64,000 bases of DNA, from positions 1 to 64,000 of the forward strand of contig SXXW01000011.1 of assembly GCA_005791165.1 (NCBI GenBank). The letters run 5' to 3'. Made by a program: the position numbers and the translations under genes. Below, piece after piece: positions 9,154 to 18,345 of the stretch. Source of the DNA: Cytophagaceae bacterium (GTDB taxonomy: Bacteria > Bacteroidota > Bacteroidia > Cytophagales > Spirosomataceae). The notes beneath the pieces were generated by a model, which saw nothing but the letters and a program-made list of their open reading frames with translations, made no database searches and was not told where the DNA came from. Numbering within the stretch: position 1 is the first letter of the stretch; each line of letters starts with the position of its first letter.

Positions 9154-9831
9154 TTAAACGGTCTTTAGTGCACTGAAAACTAATTGAATCAAAAAATTAA
9201 ACACAAATTCCTCCTCTTTTTCATTAGAAACATCGGTCAATCGAGGCAAATTTTTACTAAAGTATTGTTGGCTATGTGCTGTTTCGATTAAGGTGCTACT
9301 TAGGGATCTAGAAAAATTATATGAGGGATTTAAATTTAGCATCACCTCAGAAATTTTATTACACAAGTCTTTATATGGTTTAAAAACTTGAAAAGAGTTG
9401 ATCTCCTTCACTTCTTTTATTAAGTATACTTTACTGCTTTCAGATAGGACAATTTGGTTTAAATAGGATTTATTGTAATCTAATTGGCCTACACTTTCTG
9501 GTAAGCTTTTAGTAAACAAAGTGATAATCTTAATTAACTTTTCTTTGGGATCTTGGATATTTTGAATCGTAAAATCAACAAGAAATTCCATGTAAGACCA
9601 ATACCAATTTAATATATAGAGTAATAATCGGTGTTTATTTTCAAAATACCGATAGATAGACGCCTCGGTTGTGGACATTTTGGTGGCCAATTTTTTAAAA
9701 GTAAAATGTTCGAATCCTAATTCATAAATTAAATCAATTGCATTTTTCACAATTTGTTTACCTAATTCTGAAGATTCAGGATCGCGTAAATAGATATGTT
9801 CGTTGACCTTAAAACTAAGCTGGAAGTCCAT
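9154..9831 (-). CDS. TetR/AcrR family regulator, copy 1
   Basis: 225 residues. Residues about 22-68 form a TetR-type helix-turn-helix (FTFKKLATKMSTTEASIYRYFENKHRLL). The C-terminal ligand domain is not recognisable by family. It diverges from the ABC/HlyD/TolC operon with a 125-base intergenic region containing a promoter in each direction and a palindrome, so it probably represses the exporter and itself. A second gene at 19814-20491 encodes a protein differing at about 14 of 225 positions, so the two should recognise the same operator. Confidence 0.87.
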   Translation of the reverse strand: MDFQLSFKVNEHIYLRDPESSELGKQIVKNAIDLIYELGFEHFTFKKLATKMSTTEASIYRYFENKHRLLLYILNWYWSYMEFLVDFTIQNIQDPKEKLIKIITLFTKSLPESVGQLDYNKSYLNQIVLSESSKVYLIKEVKEINSFQVFKPYKDLCNKISEVMLNLNPSYNFSRSLSSTLIETAHSQQYFSKNLPRLTDVSNEKEEEFVFNFLIQLVFSALKTV

Positions 9832-9850
9832 GTATTCTAAAAATTTAACT

Positions 9851-9880
9851 CAAATATAGCAATAGTAAAATTATTACAAA
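9851..9880 (-). promoter_or_regulatory. Promoter of the copy 1 TetR gene
   Basis: Read on the minus strand, TTTG (9880-9877) is followed after 18 bases by TATATTTG (9858-9851), matching the Bacteroidota housekeeping -33/-7 pattern. It lies about 20 bases upstream of the TetR start. The same -7 sequence is kept at 20517-20510 before copy 2. Confidence 0.55.
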
Positions 9881-9901
9881 ATAAATTTAAATATTTTATG
9901 C

Positions 9902-9916
9902 AATAGTAATACTATT
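9902..9916. promoter_or_regulatory. Palindromic candidate TetR operator, copy 1
   Basis: AATAGTAATACTATT is a perfect 7-1-7 palindrome between the divergent promoters. Copy 2 of the module keeps it with one change at 20556-20570. Conservation beside two near-identical TetR genes, and the usual TetR operator size, support the call; no binding data are available. Confidence 0.55.
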
Positions 9917-9932
9917 ATTTTAAAAAGTATTA

Positions 9933-9940
9933 TATCTTTG
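9933..9940 (+). promoter_or_regulatory. -7 element of the ABC exporter operon
   Basis: TATCTTTG fits the Bacteroidota TAnnTTTG -7 consensus and ends 16 bases before the ATG at 9957. No good TTTG -33 is seen at 18-20 bases upstream, which is common for regulated promoters. The identical element occurs at 20587-20594 in the duplicate. Confidence 0.45.
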
Positions 9941-9956
9941 TAAAAAATATCTTTGA

Positions 9957-11606
9957 ATGGATTTTCTTTCTGCTGTAAATAGGATAAGCCAATTAACAAG
10001 ACTTCATAAAAAGGAAGTTTTGGGGATTTATCTTTTTTCAGCTTTTTCGGGTTTGGTGCAACTGAGTTTACCTCTAGGCGTACAGGCGATTGTCGGTTTT
10101 GTGCTTGGTGCGACGATGGTAACGTCTATTTATGTCCTTATATTTTTAGTGGTATTGGGAGTATTAATTGTGGGCTTACTTCAGATAAATCAAATGCGAT
10201 TAATTGAAAAGGTCCAACAACAAATTTTTGCTGATTACGCGTTTGATTTTGTCACTAAGATTCCACGATTTGATTTGAAAAAATCGGATTCATATTATCT
10301 GCCTGAGCAAGCAAATCATTTTTTTGAAACGGCCACGGTCCAAAAAAGTTTTTCGAAGATTTTGTTAGATCTGCCCATGGCCTCTATTCAGATTTTGTTG
10401 GGCTTACTTTTATTATCTTTTTACCATCCATTTTTTATTATTTGGGGGATTATACAGATTCTAATTATTTGGTGGGTATTACGCAATACGAGCAAGCCGG
10501 GACTTACGACCAGCTGGACTGAAAGCAAATATAAGTATGCGGTGGCCTCGTGGTTTGGAGAGATGGCTCGGACTTTAAAATCAATAAAATTTAGTGAGCC
10601 TGATTTGGCCATAAATAAAACAGATTTACAGGTCATGGGGTATTTAGGTGCTCGAACGAAACATTTTAATGTACTCCTTTTTCAGTATAAAATTTTAATC
10701 TTTTTTAAGGTTTGCATGACCTTAGCGATGTTAACTATTGGCGCGGTTTTATTGGTAAACCAACTACTTAACGTTGGCGAATTTATAGCTGTTGAAATCG
10801 TGATCATTATGGTGATTAATGCGGTTGAAAAGTTGATTATTAGCTTAGAAAGTTTTTATGATTTGGCTACAGGATTAGAAAAACTAGCAATAATTACAGA
10901 ATCGCCCTTAGAGAAAGAGGAGAGCGTAAGTTTACATCCTTTATCCAATGGAATTCAAATTAATTTTATTGATTTTTCTTTTGAATTCGAAGAAGATAAA
11001 CCTCTTTTAGAGCATGTGAATTTTGCAATAGAAAAAGGATCGAAAGTAGGTGTGCATGGCCCGCAGGGTTCAGGAAAATCTATTTTTCTTAGGATGTTAA
11101 CTGGGAATTATACGGATTTTGTGGGATCTCTATTAATTAATCAAATACCTATTCAAAACTTAAATAAGCGAGAATATCGAAGGCAGGTTGGGACATTTTT
11201 ACAAGGGCACGAAATTTTTATGGGCACGTTGATGGAGAATATTACCTTGGGCCAAACCGATATAAGCACTGAGATGATCATCCAGCAAGCGAATAAATTA
11301 GGTTTTTTAAATTTTCTTCAATATTTCCCATCGGGGTTTGATACGGTTTTGGATCCATTGGGCAAAAAACTTTCTGAGTCGCTTAAAAAGAAAATTCTAC
11401 TCATTAGGGCAACGATTGGAAATAAATCTTTGCTTTTATTAGAAGAGCCTTGGAGTGGTTTGCCGATCGAAATAAAAGAGAGTTTGAAGCATTATTTTTT
11501 AAATGAATTACCAAATGTGACAGTCCTCATTGCAACAAACGATTCGGATTATCTTTTGAAATGCGGTGCGACATTTGAAGTTGGCAAGGGTGTTATTTTA
11601 GACTAA
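9957..11606 (+). CDS. ABC exporter subunit (membrane plus ATPase domain) with degenerate ATPase motifs
   Basis: 549 residues. Residues about 20-300 are a six-helix exporter membrane domain; residues about 330-549 are an ABC ATPase domain. There is no N-terminal peptidase domain. Walker A is intact (GPQGSGKS, about 368-375), but the signature reads LSESLKKK (about 472) instead of LSGGQ, Walker B reads LLLLEEP (about 492-498) with Glu in place of the usual Asp, and the switch region reads IATND without the expected His. It is followed after two bases by the HlyD-like and TolC-like genes, making a type I secretion or efflux system under TetR control. The degenerate motifs suggest altered or weak ATP hydrolysis. 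The cargo is unknown. Confidence 0.83.
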   Translation: MDFLSAVNRISQLTRLHKKEVLGIYLFSAFSGLVQLSLPLGVQAIVGFVLGATMVTSIYVLIFLVVLGVLIVGLLQINQMRLIEKVQQQIFADYAFDFVTKIPRFDLKKSDSYYLPEQANHFFETATVQKSFSKILLDLPMASIQILLGLLLLSFYHPFFIIWGIIQILIIWWVLRNTSKPGLTTSWTESKYKYAVASWFGEMARTLKSIKFSEPDLAINKTDLQVMGYLGARTKHFNVLLFQYKILIFFKVCMTLAMLTIGAVLLVNQLLNVGEFIAVEIVIIMVINAVEKLIISLESFYDLATGLEKLAIITESPLEKEESVSLHPLSNGIQINFIDFSFEFEEDKPLLEHVNFAIEKGSKVGVHGPQGSGKSIFLRMLTGNYTDFVGSLLINQIPIQNLNKREYRRQVGTFLQGHEIFMGTLMENITLGQTDISTEMIIQQANKLGFLNFLQYFPSGFDTVLDPLGKKLSESLKKKILLIRATIGNKSLLLLEEPWSGLPIEIKESLKHYFLNELPNVTVLIATNDSDYLLKCGATFEVGKGVILD

Positions 11607-11608
11607 TT

Positions 11609-12907
11609 ATGGAACGTCATTTTTTTAAGTCATTTGAACAGGTGTATAGGAAGAATGAAAAGAGCTATATCAATCGATGGCTTTTGATCATTTTGGGGAT
11701 ATTCTTGGCAAGTTTATTTCTTCCTTGGACACAAAATATCAGTGCCAAAGGTAAGGTGACGAGTCTATTCCAAGAACAACGTCCTCAAGCAGTGAATTCT
11801 CCAATTCCTGGTAAAATAATGAAATGGTGGGTTCGGGAAGGCGATATTGTAAAAAAAGGAGATACGTTGATTCAGATATCTGAAATCAAAGAGGATTATT
11901 TGGATCCTAATTTGGTGAATCGAACGGAGCAACAAGTCACCGCAAAAAAAGGCGCAATTTCATATTACAGTAGTAAAGTGATTGTGACAGCGTCGCAAAT
12001 TCAAAATTTGCAAACGGGTAAAAAGTTGAAAATTGAGCAAATAGGCAATAAGTTAAAGCAATTAGAAAATAAACTAGTAGGTGAGAAAGCAGAAATACTC
12101 GCGGCAAATAACGAGTTTAATTTAGCTAAAAATCAATACGAGCGTCAGCAAAAAATGTATGAGCAGGGTTTAGTTTCTCAGACACAATTCCAACAAAGAA
12201 ATGTGGTTTTTCAAAATGCCCAAGCCAAAAAAACGGTTGCTGAAAATAAGTTAGAACAAACCGTACAAGAAATTATCAATACAAAAATTGAGCTAAGGGG
12301 TGTGGAGCAGGAGTACAATGAGAAAATAAATAAGGCGGAGGCGGAGAGATTACAGAGTCTTGGGACGATTGAAGTAGGTAAAGGAGAGGTAGCGAAACTG
12401 GAAAATCAAGTCAGTAATTACCGAATTAGAAATGGCATGTACGTCATTCTTGCACCCCAAGATGGACAAATTACGCAAGCAAAAAAAGCTGGTTTGGGAG
12501 AAGTAATTAAGGAGGGGGAAGACTTGATGAGTATTATTCCTCCTAAGATTAATTACGCTGTTGAGATGTTCATTAGGCCTTTAGACTTGCCTCTTATTTC
12601 AAAAGGTCAAAAGGTTCGTTTTATGTTTGACGGTTTTCCAGCCATCGTATTTAGCGGTTGGCCTAATCAAAGTTACGGAACTTTTGGGGGTAAAGTTATA
12701 GCCATTGAGAATTCAATAAGTCCAAATGGGTTGTTCAGAGTCCTTGTCGTAGAAGATTTACAAGATCGTCCATGGCCAGGCCAAGTAAAAATTGGCGGTG
12801 GAGCTCAAGGAATTGCGCTTTTAAAAAATGTTCCGATTTGGTATGAATTATGGCGAAATATAAACGGATTCCCTCCTGATTATTATTCATTTACTCCAGA
12901 AAAATGA
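11609..12907 (+). CDS. HlyD-family membrane fusion protein
   Basis: 432 residues. One transmembrane helix at about 23-42 is followed by a split biotinyl-lipoyl-like domain (SPIPGKIMKWWVREGDIVKKGDTLIQI), a long coiled-coil hairpin (about 105-265, rich in Q, K and E) and a beta-barrel region near YVILAPQDGQITQA. It bridges the inner-membrane ABC subunit and the outer-membrane channel. It starts two bases after the ABC gene and its stop overlaps the TolC start by 4 bases (ATGA), so the three are translationally coupled. Confidence 0.87.
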   Translation: MERHFFKSFEQVYRKNEKSYINRWLLIILGIFLASLFLPWTQNISAKGKVTSLFQEQRPQAVNSPIPGKIMKWWVREGDIVKKGDTLIQISEIKEDYLDPNLVNRTEQQVTAKKGAISYYSSKVIVTASQIQNLQTGKKLKIEQIGNKLKQLENKLVGEKAEILAANNEFNLAKNQYERQQKMYEQGLVSQTQFQQRNVVFQNAQAKKTVAENKLEQTVQEIINTKIELRGVEQEYNEKINKAEAERLQSLGTIEVGKGEVAKLENQVSNYRIRNGMYVILAPQDGQITQAKKAGLGEVIKEGEDLMSIIPPKINYAVEMFIRPLDLPLISKGQKVRFMFDGFPAIVFSGWPNQSYGTFGGKVIAIENSISPNGLFRVLVVEDLQDRPWPGQVKIGGGAQGIALLKNVPIWYELWRNINGFPPDYYSFTPEK

Positions 12908-14289
12908 AAAAAATAATAGGGTTTTTATTGATTTCGGTCCAACTATTTTCTCAAGATAGTTTGAAGACTTTGCATTCAGAAGAAGTTCTTTTAATGGTTC
13001 AAAAGTATCACCCAATTGCTAAACAAGCATTTATTAGAGTTCAATCTGCTCAAGCTGATATTCTCGCAGCCAAAGGAAATTTTGATCCCACATTTAGCCA
13101 ATACTCGAGTCAAAAAACATTAGATGGGAAAAATTATTACCTATATCAGTCGCCCCAATTGACAATTCCTACTTGGTATGGCATTGAAATTTCCGGCGGA
13201 ATGGAATTTTTAAATGGCTCTCGATTAAACCCAGATCAGAGTTTAGGCCAAACCAATTACCTAGGAATTTCGATTCCTTTAGCTCGAAACTTAGTGATGG
13301 ATAAGCGCCGGGCGACGCTAATTCAATCCAAAATATTTAACCAAATGGCTGCTCAAGAGCAGCGAAATGTGATTAATCAAATTATTGTAGATGCGATGTC
13401 GGCGTATTGGAATTGGGTAAAATCATATCGCGTCTATGAAACGGTGAAGCAAAATTTAAAGGTGGCGGCAGACCGACAATCCTTAACGAAAAAGGGATTT
13501 GAATTCGGCGAGAGGCCGGCCATTGATACCGTAGAGGCGGCTAGCCAGCAACAATACTTCTCCAATATTGCAGAAGCGAAATGGCTTGAATTTCAAAATG
13601 CGGCCTTGGATTTATCCGCATTTTTATGGTGGGAAAACAATGTGCCGATTCAGATTCCTGATTATATAATCCCATCCGAATCCCTAGAATCTATTCAAGG
13701 AGCTAATTTTTCGTTGACAGATTTACTTGATCAAGCGATGAAAAATCACCCTGAACTTCAAATTTATTCCCTTAAAATTTCTGCTTTACAAGTGGATAAA
13801 AAGTTAAAATTTCAAGGCTTGTTGCCCAAAGTTGATTTACAGTACAATCAAATGACCTTAAATCAAACGCCCTTTTTTACCGCGCCCTTATTTGAAAATA
13901 ATTTTTTGTATGGGCTGAAGGTTGAAATACCTCTTCGGTTTTCTCAGGGAAGAGCGGAATACCAAAAAGCCAAATTAAAGCTACAAGATGAATCATTATT
14001 TCAAGACCAAAAGAGGAGATCGATTGAAGTAAAAATTAAATCTTATCACAATGAAATGATTGCTTTACGGAAACAAATTTTGACCCAAGAAGCTACAAAT
14101 AAAAATTTAATAGCCTTAGTCAAAGCCGAAGAGAGCCGGTTTAATAATGGAGAATCATCCCTTTTTTTAATCAATTCTAGGGAGAATAAAGCACTCGAAG
14201 CCTTAGAAAAATTAATTGAATTAAAGACAAAATTTGCTAAAACAGTCTATGCACTTCAGGGGAGTGCGGGTTTGCTGGGAGGCGTTTAA
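12904..14289 (+). CDS. TolC-family outer membrane channel protein
   Basis: 461 residues with a short signal peptide (about 1-16). Two repeats of the TolC type are visible: long helices with periodic Q/A/K residues and strands such as YGIEISGGMEF and YGLKVEIPLRFSQGR. It should form the trimeric outer-membrane duct for the upstream ABC/HlyD pair. The last 40 codons and about 90 bases of downstream sequence recur almost unchanged at about 20780-20991, in the decayed second copy of this module. Confidence 0.87.
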   Translation: MKKIIGFLLISVQLFSQDSLKTLHSEEVLLMVQKYHPIAKQAFIRVQSAQADILAAKGNFDPTFSQYSSQKTLDGKNYYLYQSPQLTIPTWYGIEISGGMEFLNGSRLNPDQSLGQTNYLGISIPLARNLVMDKRRATLIQSKIFNQMAAQEQRNVINQIIVDAMSAYWNWVKSYRVYETVKQNLKVAADRQSLTKKGFEFGERPAIDTVEAASQQQYFSNIAEAKWLEFQNAALDLSAFLWWENNVPIQIPDYIIPSESLESIQGANFSLTDLLDQAMKNHPELQIYSLKISALQVDKKLKFQGLLPKVDLQYNQMTLNQTPFFTAPLFENNFLYGLKVEIPLRFSQGRAEYQKAKLKLQDESLFQDQKRRSIEVKIKSYHNEMIALRKQILTQEATNKNLIALVKAEESRFNNGESSLFLINSRENKALEALEKLIELKTKFAKTVYALQGSAGLLGGV

Positions 14290-14344
14290 CGATAGTTTGT
14301 GTTGGTGGTTTGTGAGAAAATAATTTAGAAGTAGGATTGCATAC

Positions 14345-14375
14345 AACCCAGGGGTATTTTACCCTTGGGTTTATT
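14345..14375 (+). terminator. Terminator of the ABC/HlyD/TolC operon
   Basis: AACCCAGGGGTA, loop TTT, TACCCTTGGGTT gives a 12-bp stem with one G-T pair, followed by TTATTTG. It lies 56 bases after the TolC stop and recurs after the relic copy at 20965-20991 with the wobble pair turned into a Watson-Crick pair. Confidence 0.7.
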
Positions 14376-14383
14376 TGTATGTT

Positions 14384-14396
14384 GTCAAACTAATTG
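14384..14396. repeat. Direct repeat GTCAAACTAATTG, left copy
   Basis: The 13-base sequence recurs at 19727-19739 in the same orientation, with GT two bases further left also shared. The two copies bracket the recombinase-like remnant and the carbonic anhydrase / SulP cluster. Confidence 0.4.
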
Positions 14397-14551
14397 ATTT
14401 CCCCACTATAAATAAACTTGCAATTTCCATCCTTCTCATTTTCAAACCCTATACTTCCATGCTGCATGCAATACAAAAGGGGAATCATGTAGGTTAGGTC
14501 ATTAGGTGTCGCTTCAATAATAATGTTTTCAATGGGGGTTAAGTTTACCAT
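14390..14551 (-). CDS. Possible small hypothetical protein (53 residues)
   Basis: An open frame with ATG at 14551 and stop at 14390-14392. The product begins MVNLTPIENIIIEATPND and continues with a mixed hydrophobic and charged composition that does not look like random low-complexity translation. I do not recognise it and see no good ribosome binding site. It overlaps the left edge of the recombinase-like remnant by a few bases. It may be a fragment of a decayed gene. Confidence 0.2.
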   Translation of the reverse strand: MVNLTPIENIIIEATPNDLTYMIPLLYCMQHGSIGFENEKDGNCKFIYSGEIN

Positions 14552-14738
14552 TCATTACCATAGAATAAAGGACATCAACGACCGAGAAATTGCTCAAATC
14601 AAGCACAAGGCTGAACACCTATAAGAACACGGGAGTACCTTTAAGAATTACATCAAAAAAGTCCTTTCAATGCTTGAAAACCTTGTTTCTTTCTATCAAA
14701 AGTCAAATGGAGAGACGAAAAGAAAGATGCAGCCATAA
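14544..14738 (+). pseudogene. Remnant resembling the C-terminus of a serine recombinase
   Basis: One reading frame, interrupted by TAA at 14622-14624 and ending at TAA 14736-14738, encodes a charged helical stretch (IKDINDREIAQIKHKAEHL) and then KVLSMLENLVSFYQKSNGET followed by KRKM. This order of coiled helix, LENL...FY and TKRKM resembles the C-terminal region of large serine recombinases. No catalytic domain is present. The identification is tentative, by eye only. Its position next to a 13-base direct repeat and at the edge of the carbonic anhydrase cluster would suit a relic of an integration event. Confidence 0.3.
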
Positions 14739-14800
14739 AATATACAACCCCAATTCAGTTCCTATTGAACGTAAAGGGGGTTTTGGATAGTGGTAAAACA

Positions 14801-14828
14801 AAAAAGAGGTCGAAAATGACCTCTTTTT
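14801..14828. terminator. Bidirectional terminator after the SulP gene
   Basis: AAAAAGAGGTC, loop GAAAAT, GACCTCTTTTT: an 11-bp perfect stem with A and T runs on both sides, so it can work on either strand. It lies 96 bases beyond the stop of the leftward SulP gene and is the best candidate for ending that cluster. Confidence 0.75.
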
Positions 14829-14924
14829 GAATCTAGCTCCCTTAGGCGGAATGTTGCAATCGTTTCCCATATTAAAAATCGTGCAAAACCGAATTTATTT
14901 AAACCTCTCAACACAATTTTATTA

Positions 14925-16310
14925 TTAGTGGCTCGTTTTCTCTTCTTCCTTTTTTTTGAAAACATTTTTCAGCACAAAATAAATAACCAGTGCAGAAAGT
15001 ACACCAGTCAAAAAATCCGTCATTGGTACCATTACAGCCGTGTAAATCATCATCCAAAATTCAAATTTACCCGCATGTTTGATTTCTTTAATTTCAGATG
15101 GTTTTATCATATTGCTAGCAACCCAAACCAAAATACCGCCAATACAAGCCATTGGTATTAACTCTAAATATTGAGCCAAATAAAATGCCATCGTCAGTTT
15201 TAGGATAGCTTTAAAGTAACCTGCCAAAGGAGTTGTAGCGCCGGCTTTTATACTTGTTGCTGTTCTGGCCAATGCGCCTGTACACGGAAATCCTTGTACC
15301 AAGGGTGTGATGATTTGAACTAAGCCTTGACCAAAAAATTCTTTGTCCGGGTTAAATGGCGTTCTATCATTTTTAGCTAATCGATCAGCCATCGAAGAAC
15401 ATAAAACGCTTTCTACTCCCGATACAAATACGATCCCTACCACAAAATATGCAATGTCAAGCATTACACTTCCATTCATAGCAGGTAAAAATGGCAATTG
15501 TAATTTGAAAAAATTGTTTGGAATAGAGCCATATAAATCACGAACTAATATGATATTTTTATCGGCTAATAAGGTGGCTGCCAATAAGGTAGCTGTACCC
15601 ATGGCAATTACTGGCCCAGGGATATAAATAGATATTTTCAACAGATATTTAGCTAAAATAAACGTTATTAGCCCTAATAATATTGACCACCCGTTAATTA
15701 AATGAAGATGTTCGGACATAAATCTAAATCGCTCACTTAAGCTTCTAGAGCTATCGCCTAATAATACTTTAAAGCTATCTAATCCCAAAATGTCTTTGAA
15801 ATTTGTAGCTGCAATAGCCAAGGCAATGCCCACGGTAAATCCAACAATAATTGAATTGGGAACAAGTTTAGCATATTTACCCACACCAAATATTCCCATT
15901 ATGATTAGAATAATTCCCGAGATAATGGATACCAAAACAAGAAAGCCATGCGCTTGTTCAAATGTTCCTCCATTTGCTGGATCACTATACTTGGATATGA
16001 GAGCAGCAATAACCGGAATAAAAGCAGCAGTTGGGCCGTAAACCTGATATTTCGAACCACCAAAAGTTCTACCCACTACACAGGCTAAAGCTCCTGCAAT
16101 TATGCCATGTTCGGGTCGCATTCCCATGGCCATCGCGAAACCCATTGCCATCGGAATGGCTGTCATGGCAACGATTAAGCCGGCACTCAAATCTTTATAA
16201 GCAACATTTAACCAATTTTCTTTGGTTAAATCTTCCCATCGAGAATCGAAAAAGGTAAAAAATAATTTTATTCGCCCTAATGGGGATGTTGGAAATTTTG
16301 ATTCGCTCAT
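14925..16310 (-). CDS. SulP-family anion (probably bicarbonate) transporter
   Basis: 461 residues with about 11 membrane segments. The SulP signature is clear near the N-terminus (DLSAGLIVAMTAIPMAMGFA, then YGPTAAFIPV), and the length ends just after the membrane domain, so the cytoplasmic STAS domain found in many SulP proteins is missing. SulP proteins move sulfate, bicarbonate or dicarboxylates with Na+ or H+. A beta carbonic anhydrase in the same leftward cluster makes bicarbonate uptake the most likely role. It starts six bases after the USP-like gene, so the two are cotranscribed. Confidence 0.85.
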   Translation of the reverse strand: MSESKFPTSPLGRIKLFFTFFDSRWEDLTKENWLNVAYKDLSAGLIVAMTAIPMAMGFAMAMGMRPEHGIIAGALACVVGRTFGGSKYQVYGPTAAFIPVIAALISKYSDPANGGTFEQAHGFLVLVSIISGIILIIMGIFGVGKYAKLVPNSIIVGFTVGIALAIAATNFKDILGLDSFKVLLGDSSRSLSERFRFMSEHLHLINGWSILLGLITFILAKYLLKISIYIPGPVIAMGTATLLAATLLADKNIILVRDLYGSIPNNFFKLQLPFLPAMNGSVMLDIAYFVVGIVFVSGVESVLCSSMADRLAKNDRTPFNPDKEFFGQGLVQIITPLVQGFPCTGALARTATSIKAGATTPLAGYFKAILKLTMAFYLAQYLELIPMACIGGILVWVASNMIKPSEIKEIKHAGKFEFWMMIYTAVMVPMTDFLTGVLSALVIYFVLKNVFKKKEEEKTSH

Positions 16311-16316
16311 ATTCTT

Positions 16317-16793
16317 TTATTTAAATAATTGGGTTAATTCATCTTTATTCGTGGTAGGGAGGTCGCTTGCCCAGGCTACTTCTTTATATTCCACCTTCGA
16401 TTTTTTTATTAGAGGAGTTGGGTCAAAACCGTTTTTATGAGGTTTCAAGCAATAATCTTTGGGCAAATAAATGAGGTCTATTGCATGTGCTTCATAAAAA
16501 TTTAAAAATGCATTTTTATTTAAGCCATTAAAAAGCTCTATTTTAATCGTATGAAGACTAGATTCGTGTGTATTATTAATAATGGCTATCGCATCATTGA
16601 AATCTGAACTTGCTAATTCTCTGATTTTTTTGGCAGGATCATAAAATAATAGTTCAGTTATCGAATCGCTGATATACTCTGAATACATTAAGATGATATT
16701 TGATTTTTCTTGCTTTAGATCATCGAGAGCATATTTTAGTGTATTTAAAGATTCTACTCTAAAGTCAATAGGAATTAGTATTTTCTTCTCCAT
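16317..16793 (-). CDS. UspA-like protein
   Basis: 158 residues starting KKILIPIDFRVESLNTLKYAL, the first strand and helix of the universal stress protein fold, with a second strand IILMYSEY. The ATP-binding G-2x-G-9x-G(S/T) motif is not seen, and the C-terminus is divergent, so it is probably a non-nucleotide-binding single-domain member. It is encoded six bases upstream of the SulP gene and may modulate that transporter, since USP domains are often linked to anion transporters; this is inference. Confidence 0.6.
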   Translation of the reverse strand: MEKKILIPIDFRVESLNTLKYALDDLKQEKSNIILMYSEYISDSITELLFYDPAKKIRELASSDFNDAIAIINNTHESSLHTIKIELFNGLNKNAFLNFYEAHAIDLIYLPKDYCLKPHKNGFDPTPLIKKSKVEYKEVAWASDLPTTNKDELTQLFK

Positions 16794-16974
16794 GCCTAAG
16801 GCGCTTGATTAATAATACTACAAGGATAGGATGGCGTTATTAGAGCCAATTAAGATTAAGATTAGAATTTGATTAGATTTTTGGCCTAGACATAATATAG
16901 CCGTGCGACTAGCAAAATTGTATTCGTAGATAATAGACTAGCAAGGCTGGAAGGGGGCGGGAAATTTTAGCGGC

Positions 16975-18345
16975 TTAGAGTATCGCTATGGGTAATTTTA
17001 CTTGAACAGTCACTCCTTTATGTAGTACAGAGTTGATCATAAGTTCGCCTTTGTGAATTTTAATAATGTTTTGAGATAAGGGTAAGCCAATCCCATAACC
17101 ATCATATGCGGCGGTGTTGCTAGCCCTAAAGAAAGGGTCAAATATAAATGGTAATTCTGACTCAGGAATACCAATTCCTTGGTCTTTAATTATCAGGACT
17201 ATTTCATTGTTTGTGGAAGCCAAACTTACAATTACAGGTTTATTGCTTGAATATTTACACGCATTTGTCAAAATGTTTGTAATGGCCAGCATGAGTAAAT
17301 CTTTATTCCCCATTACTTTTAATTTTTTTGGGTTTTCAGGTAACAACTCAAAATCTATTTTTATATTATTTTTAGGAATTAATTGATTCATAATTTCATT
17401 GGCTTGCAATATTAGTTCGTCAGTTCTTATTATGGAATAGTTGAATTTATTCTCTTTATACCCAATTTGTGCTAAAAAAAGCAAGGACTGGCTTATTTTA
17501 TTGAGCCTTTCTGATTGTTTAAGTATTTTTTGCAAGGCTTCCTTATACTCAACGGGAGTTCTATCTTTCAATAATGCCACATCTGCCTCGCCAATAATAG
17601 CTGTAAGGGGTGTGCCAAATTCGTGTGAAGCATTACTAATAAAGTTTTTGTTTGTTTCAAAAGCTATTTCAATCCTATTCAAAAGATTATTAAATGTGGT
17701 GGTAAGTCGTTTAATTTCGTCGGTGTTTTTAATGTCATCTAGTCGTAAATGTATATTGTCTGTGCTTATACTATTTACTTTAGTAATTATTTTATCGATT
17801 GGGTCAAAAAACCTCTTTGAAAATAAATAGGTAAGGTAAATAATAATTAGAATTGAAATAAACCCGCCAACAAGTAATACTTTTCTCAGTAAAATTAAAT
17901 GGTGCGAGTTGTAGTAGTTTTTTGCTGAAACGATGACGAAATAAAAACCTTTAGGAGTTTCTCTTTTTTTCCCGTAATAAAAAATATCATCTTTTTGAAA
18001 ATTAGCGAATTTCTGAGTGTAAACTAAATTAAGGAGATTAATCGGAATTGAATTCGTCTCTGCTATTTGTTTAATTGCGGTTTCGGAGGGGCAATACAAT
18101 ATATACTCTTTTTCGTCACTTAGTAATTCTAAGTGTTCCTCCCTAATATTTTTTAATACTTGAGCATCTTTCTGATTGGATTCAAAATGGCGCTTTTCTG
18201 CTACACTTACGCTTACCTCCAATCGCTTATAAAAATCCGCGTATGAGTAATTGGATAAAAAATAATAAACGCTTGATCCCAAAAAAAACAAAATCAAGCT
18301 TATTGAAATGATTAATAAAATGGTGATTTTACGAATACTGCTCAT
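16975..18345 (-). CDS. Membrane sensor histidine kinase
   Basis: 456 residues. Two membrane helices (about 7-30 and 153-174) flank a roughly 120-residue extracytoplasmic sensor region of no recognised family. A HAMP segment follows (about 175-230), then HisKA with the phospho-acceptor H241 in NASHEFGTPLTAI, and an ATPase domain with N box (ITNILTNACKYSSN), G1 (DQGIGIPES) and G2 (GYGIGLPLS). The H-box reads HEFGTP, less usual than HELRTP. Its start overlaps the response-regulator stop by four bases. Sitting downstream of a carbonic anhydrase gene, it could sense CO2, bicarbonate or pH; this is inference. Confidence 0.88.
   Translation of the reverse strand: MSSIRKITILLIISISLILFFLGSSVYYFLSNYSYADFYKRLEVSVSVAEKRHFESNQKDAQVLKNIREEHLELLSDEKEYILYCPSETAIKQIAETNSIPINLLNLVYTQKFANFQKDDIFYYGKKRETPKGFYFVIVSAKNYYNSHHLILLRKVLLVGGFISILIIIYLTYLFSKRFFDPIDKIITKVNSISTDNIHLRLDDIKNTDEIKRLTTTFNNLLNRIEIAFETNKNFISNASHEFGTPLTAIIGEADVALLKDRTPVEYKEALQKILKQSERLNKISQSLLFLAQIGYKENKFNYSIIRTDELILQANEIMNQLIPKNNIKIDFELLPENPKKLKVMGNKDLLMLAITNILTNACKYSSNKPVIVSLASTNNEIVLIIKDQGIGIPESELPFIFDPFFRASNTAAYDGYGIGLPLSQNIIKIHKGELMINSVLHKGVTVQVKLPIAIL

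Noticed and set aside
14590-14790. 66-codon frame over the recombinase-like remnant
   Set aside because: It is in a different frame from the recognisable LENL...FY sequence and reads as random.
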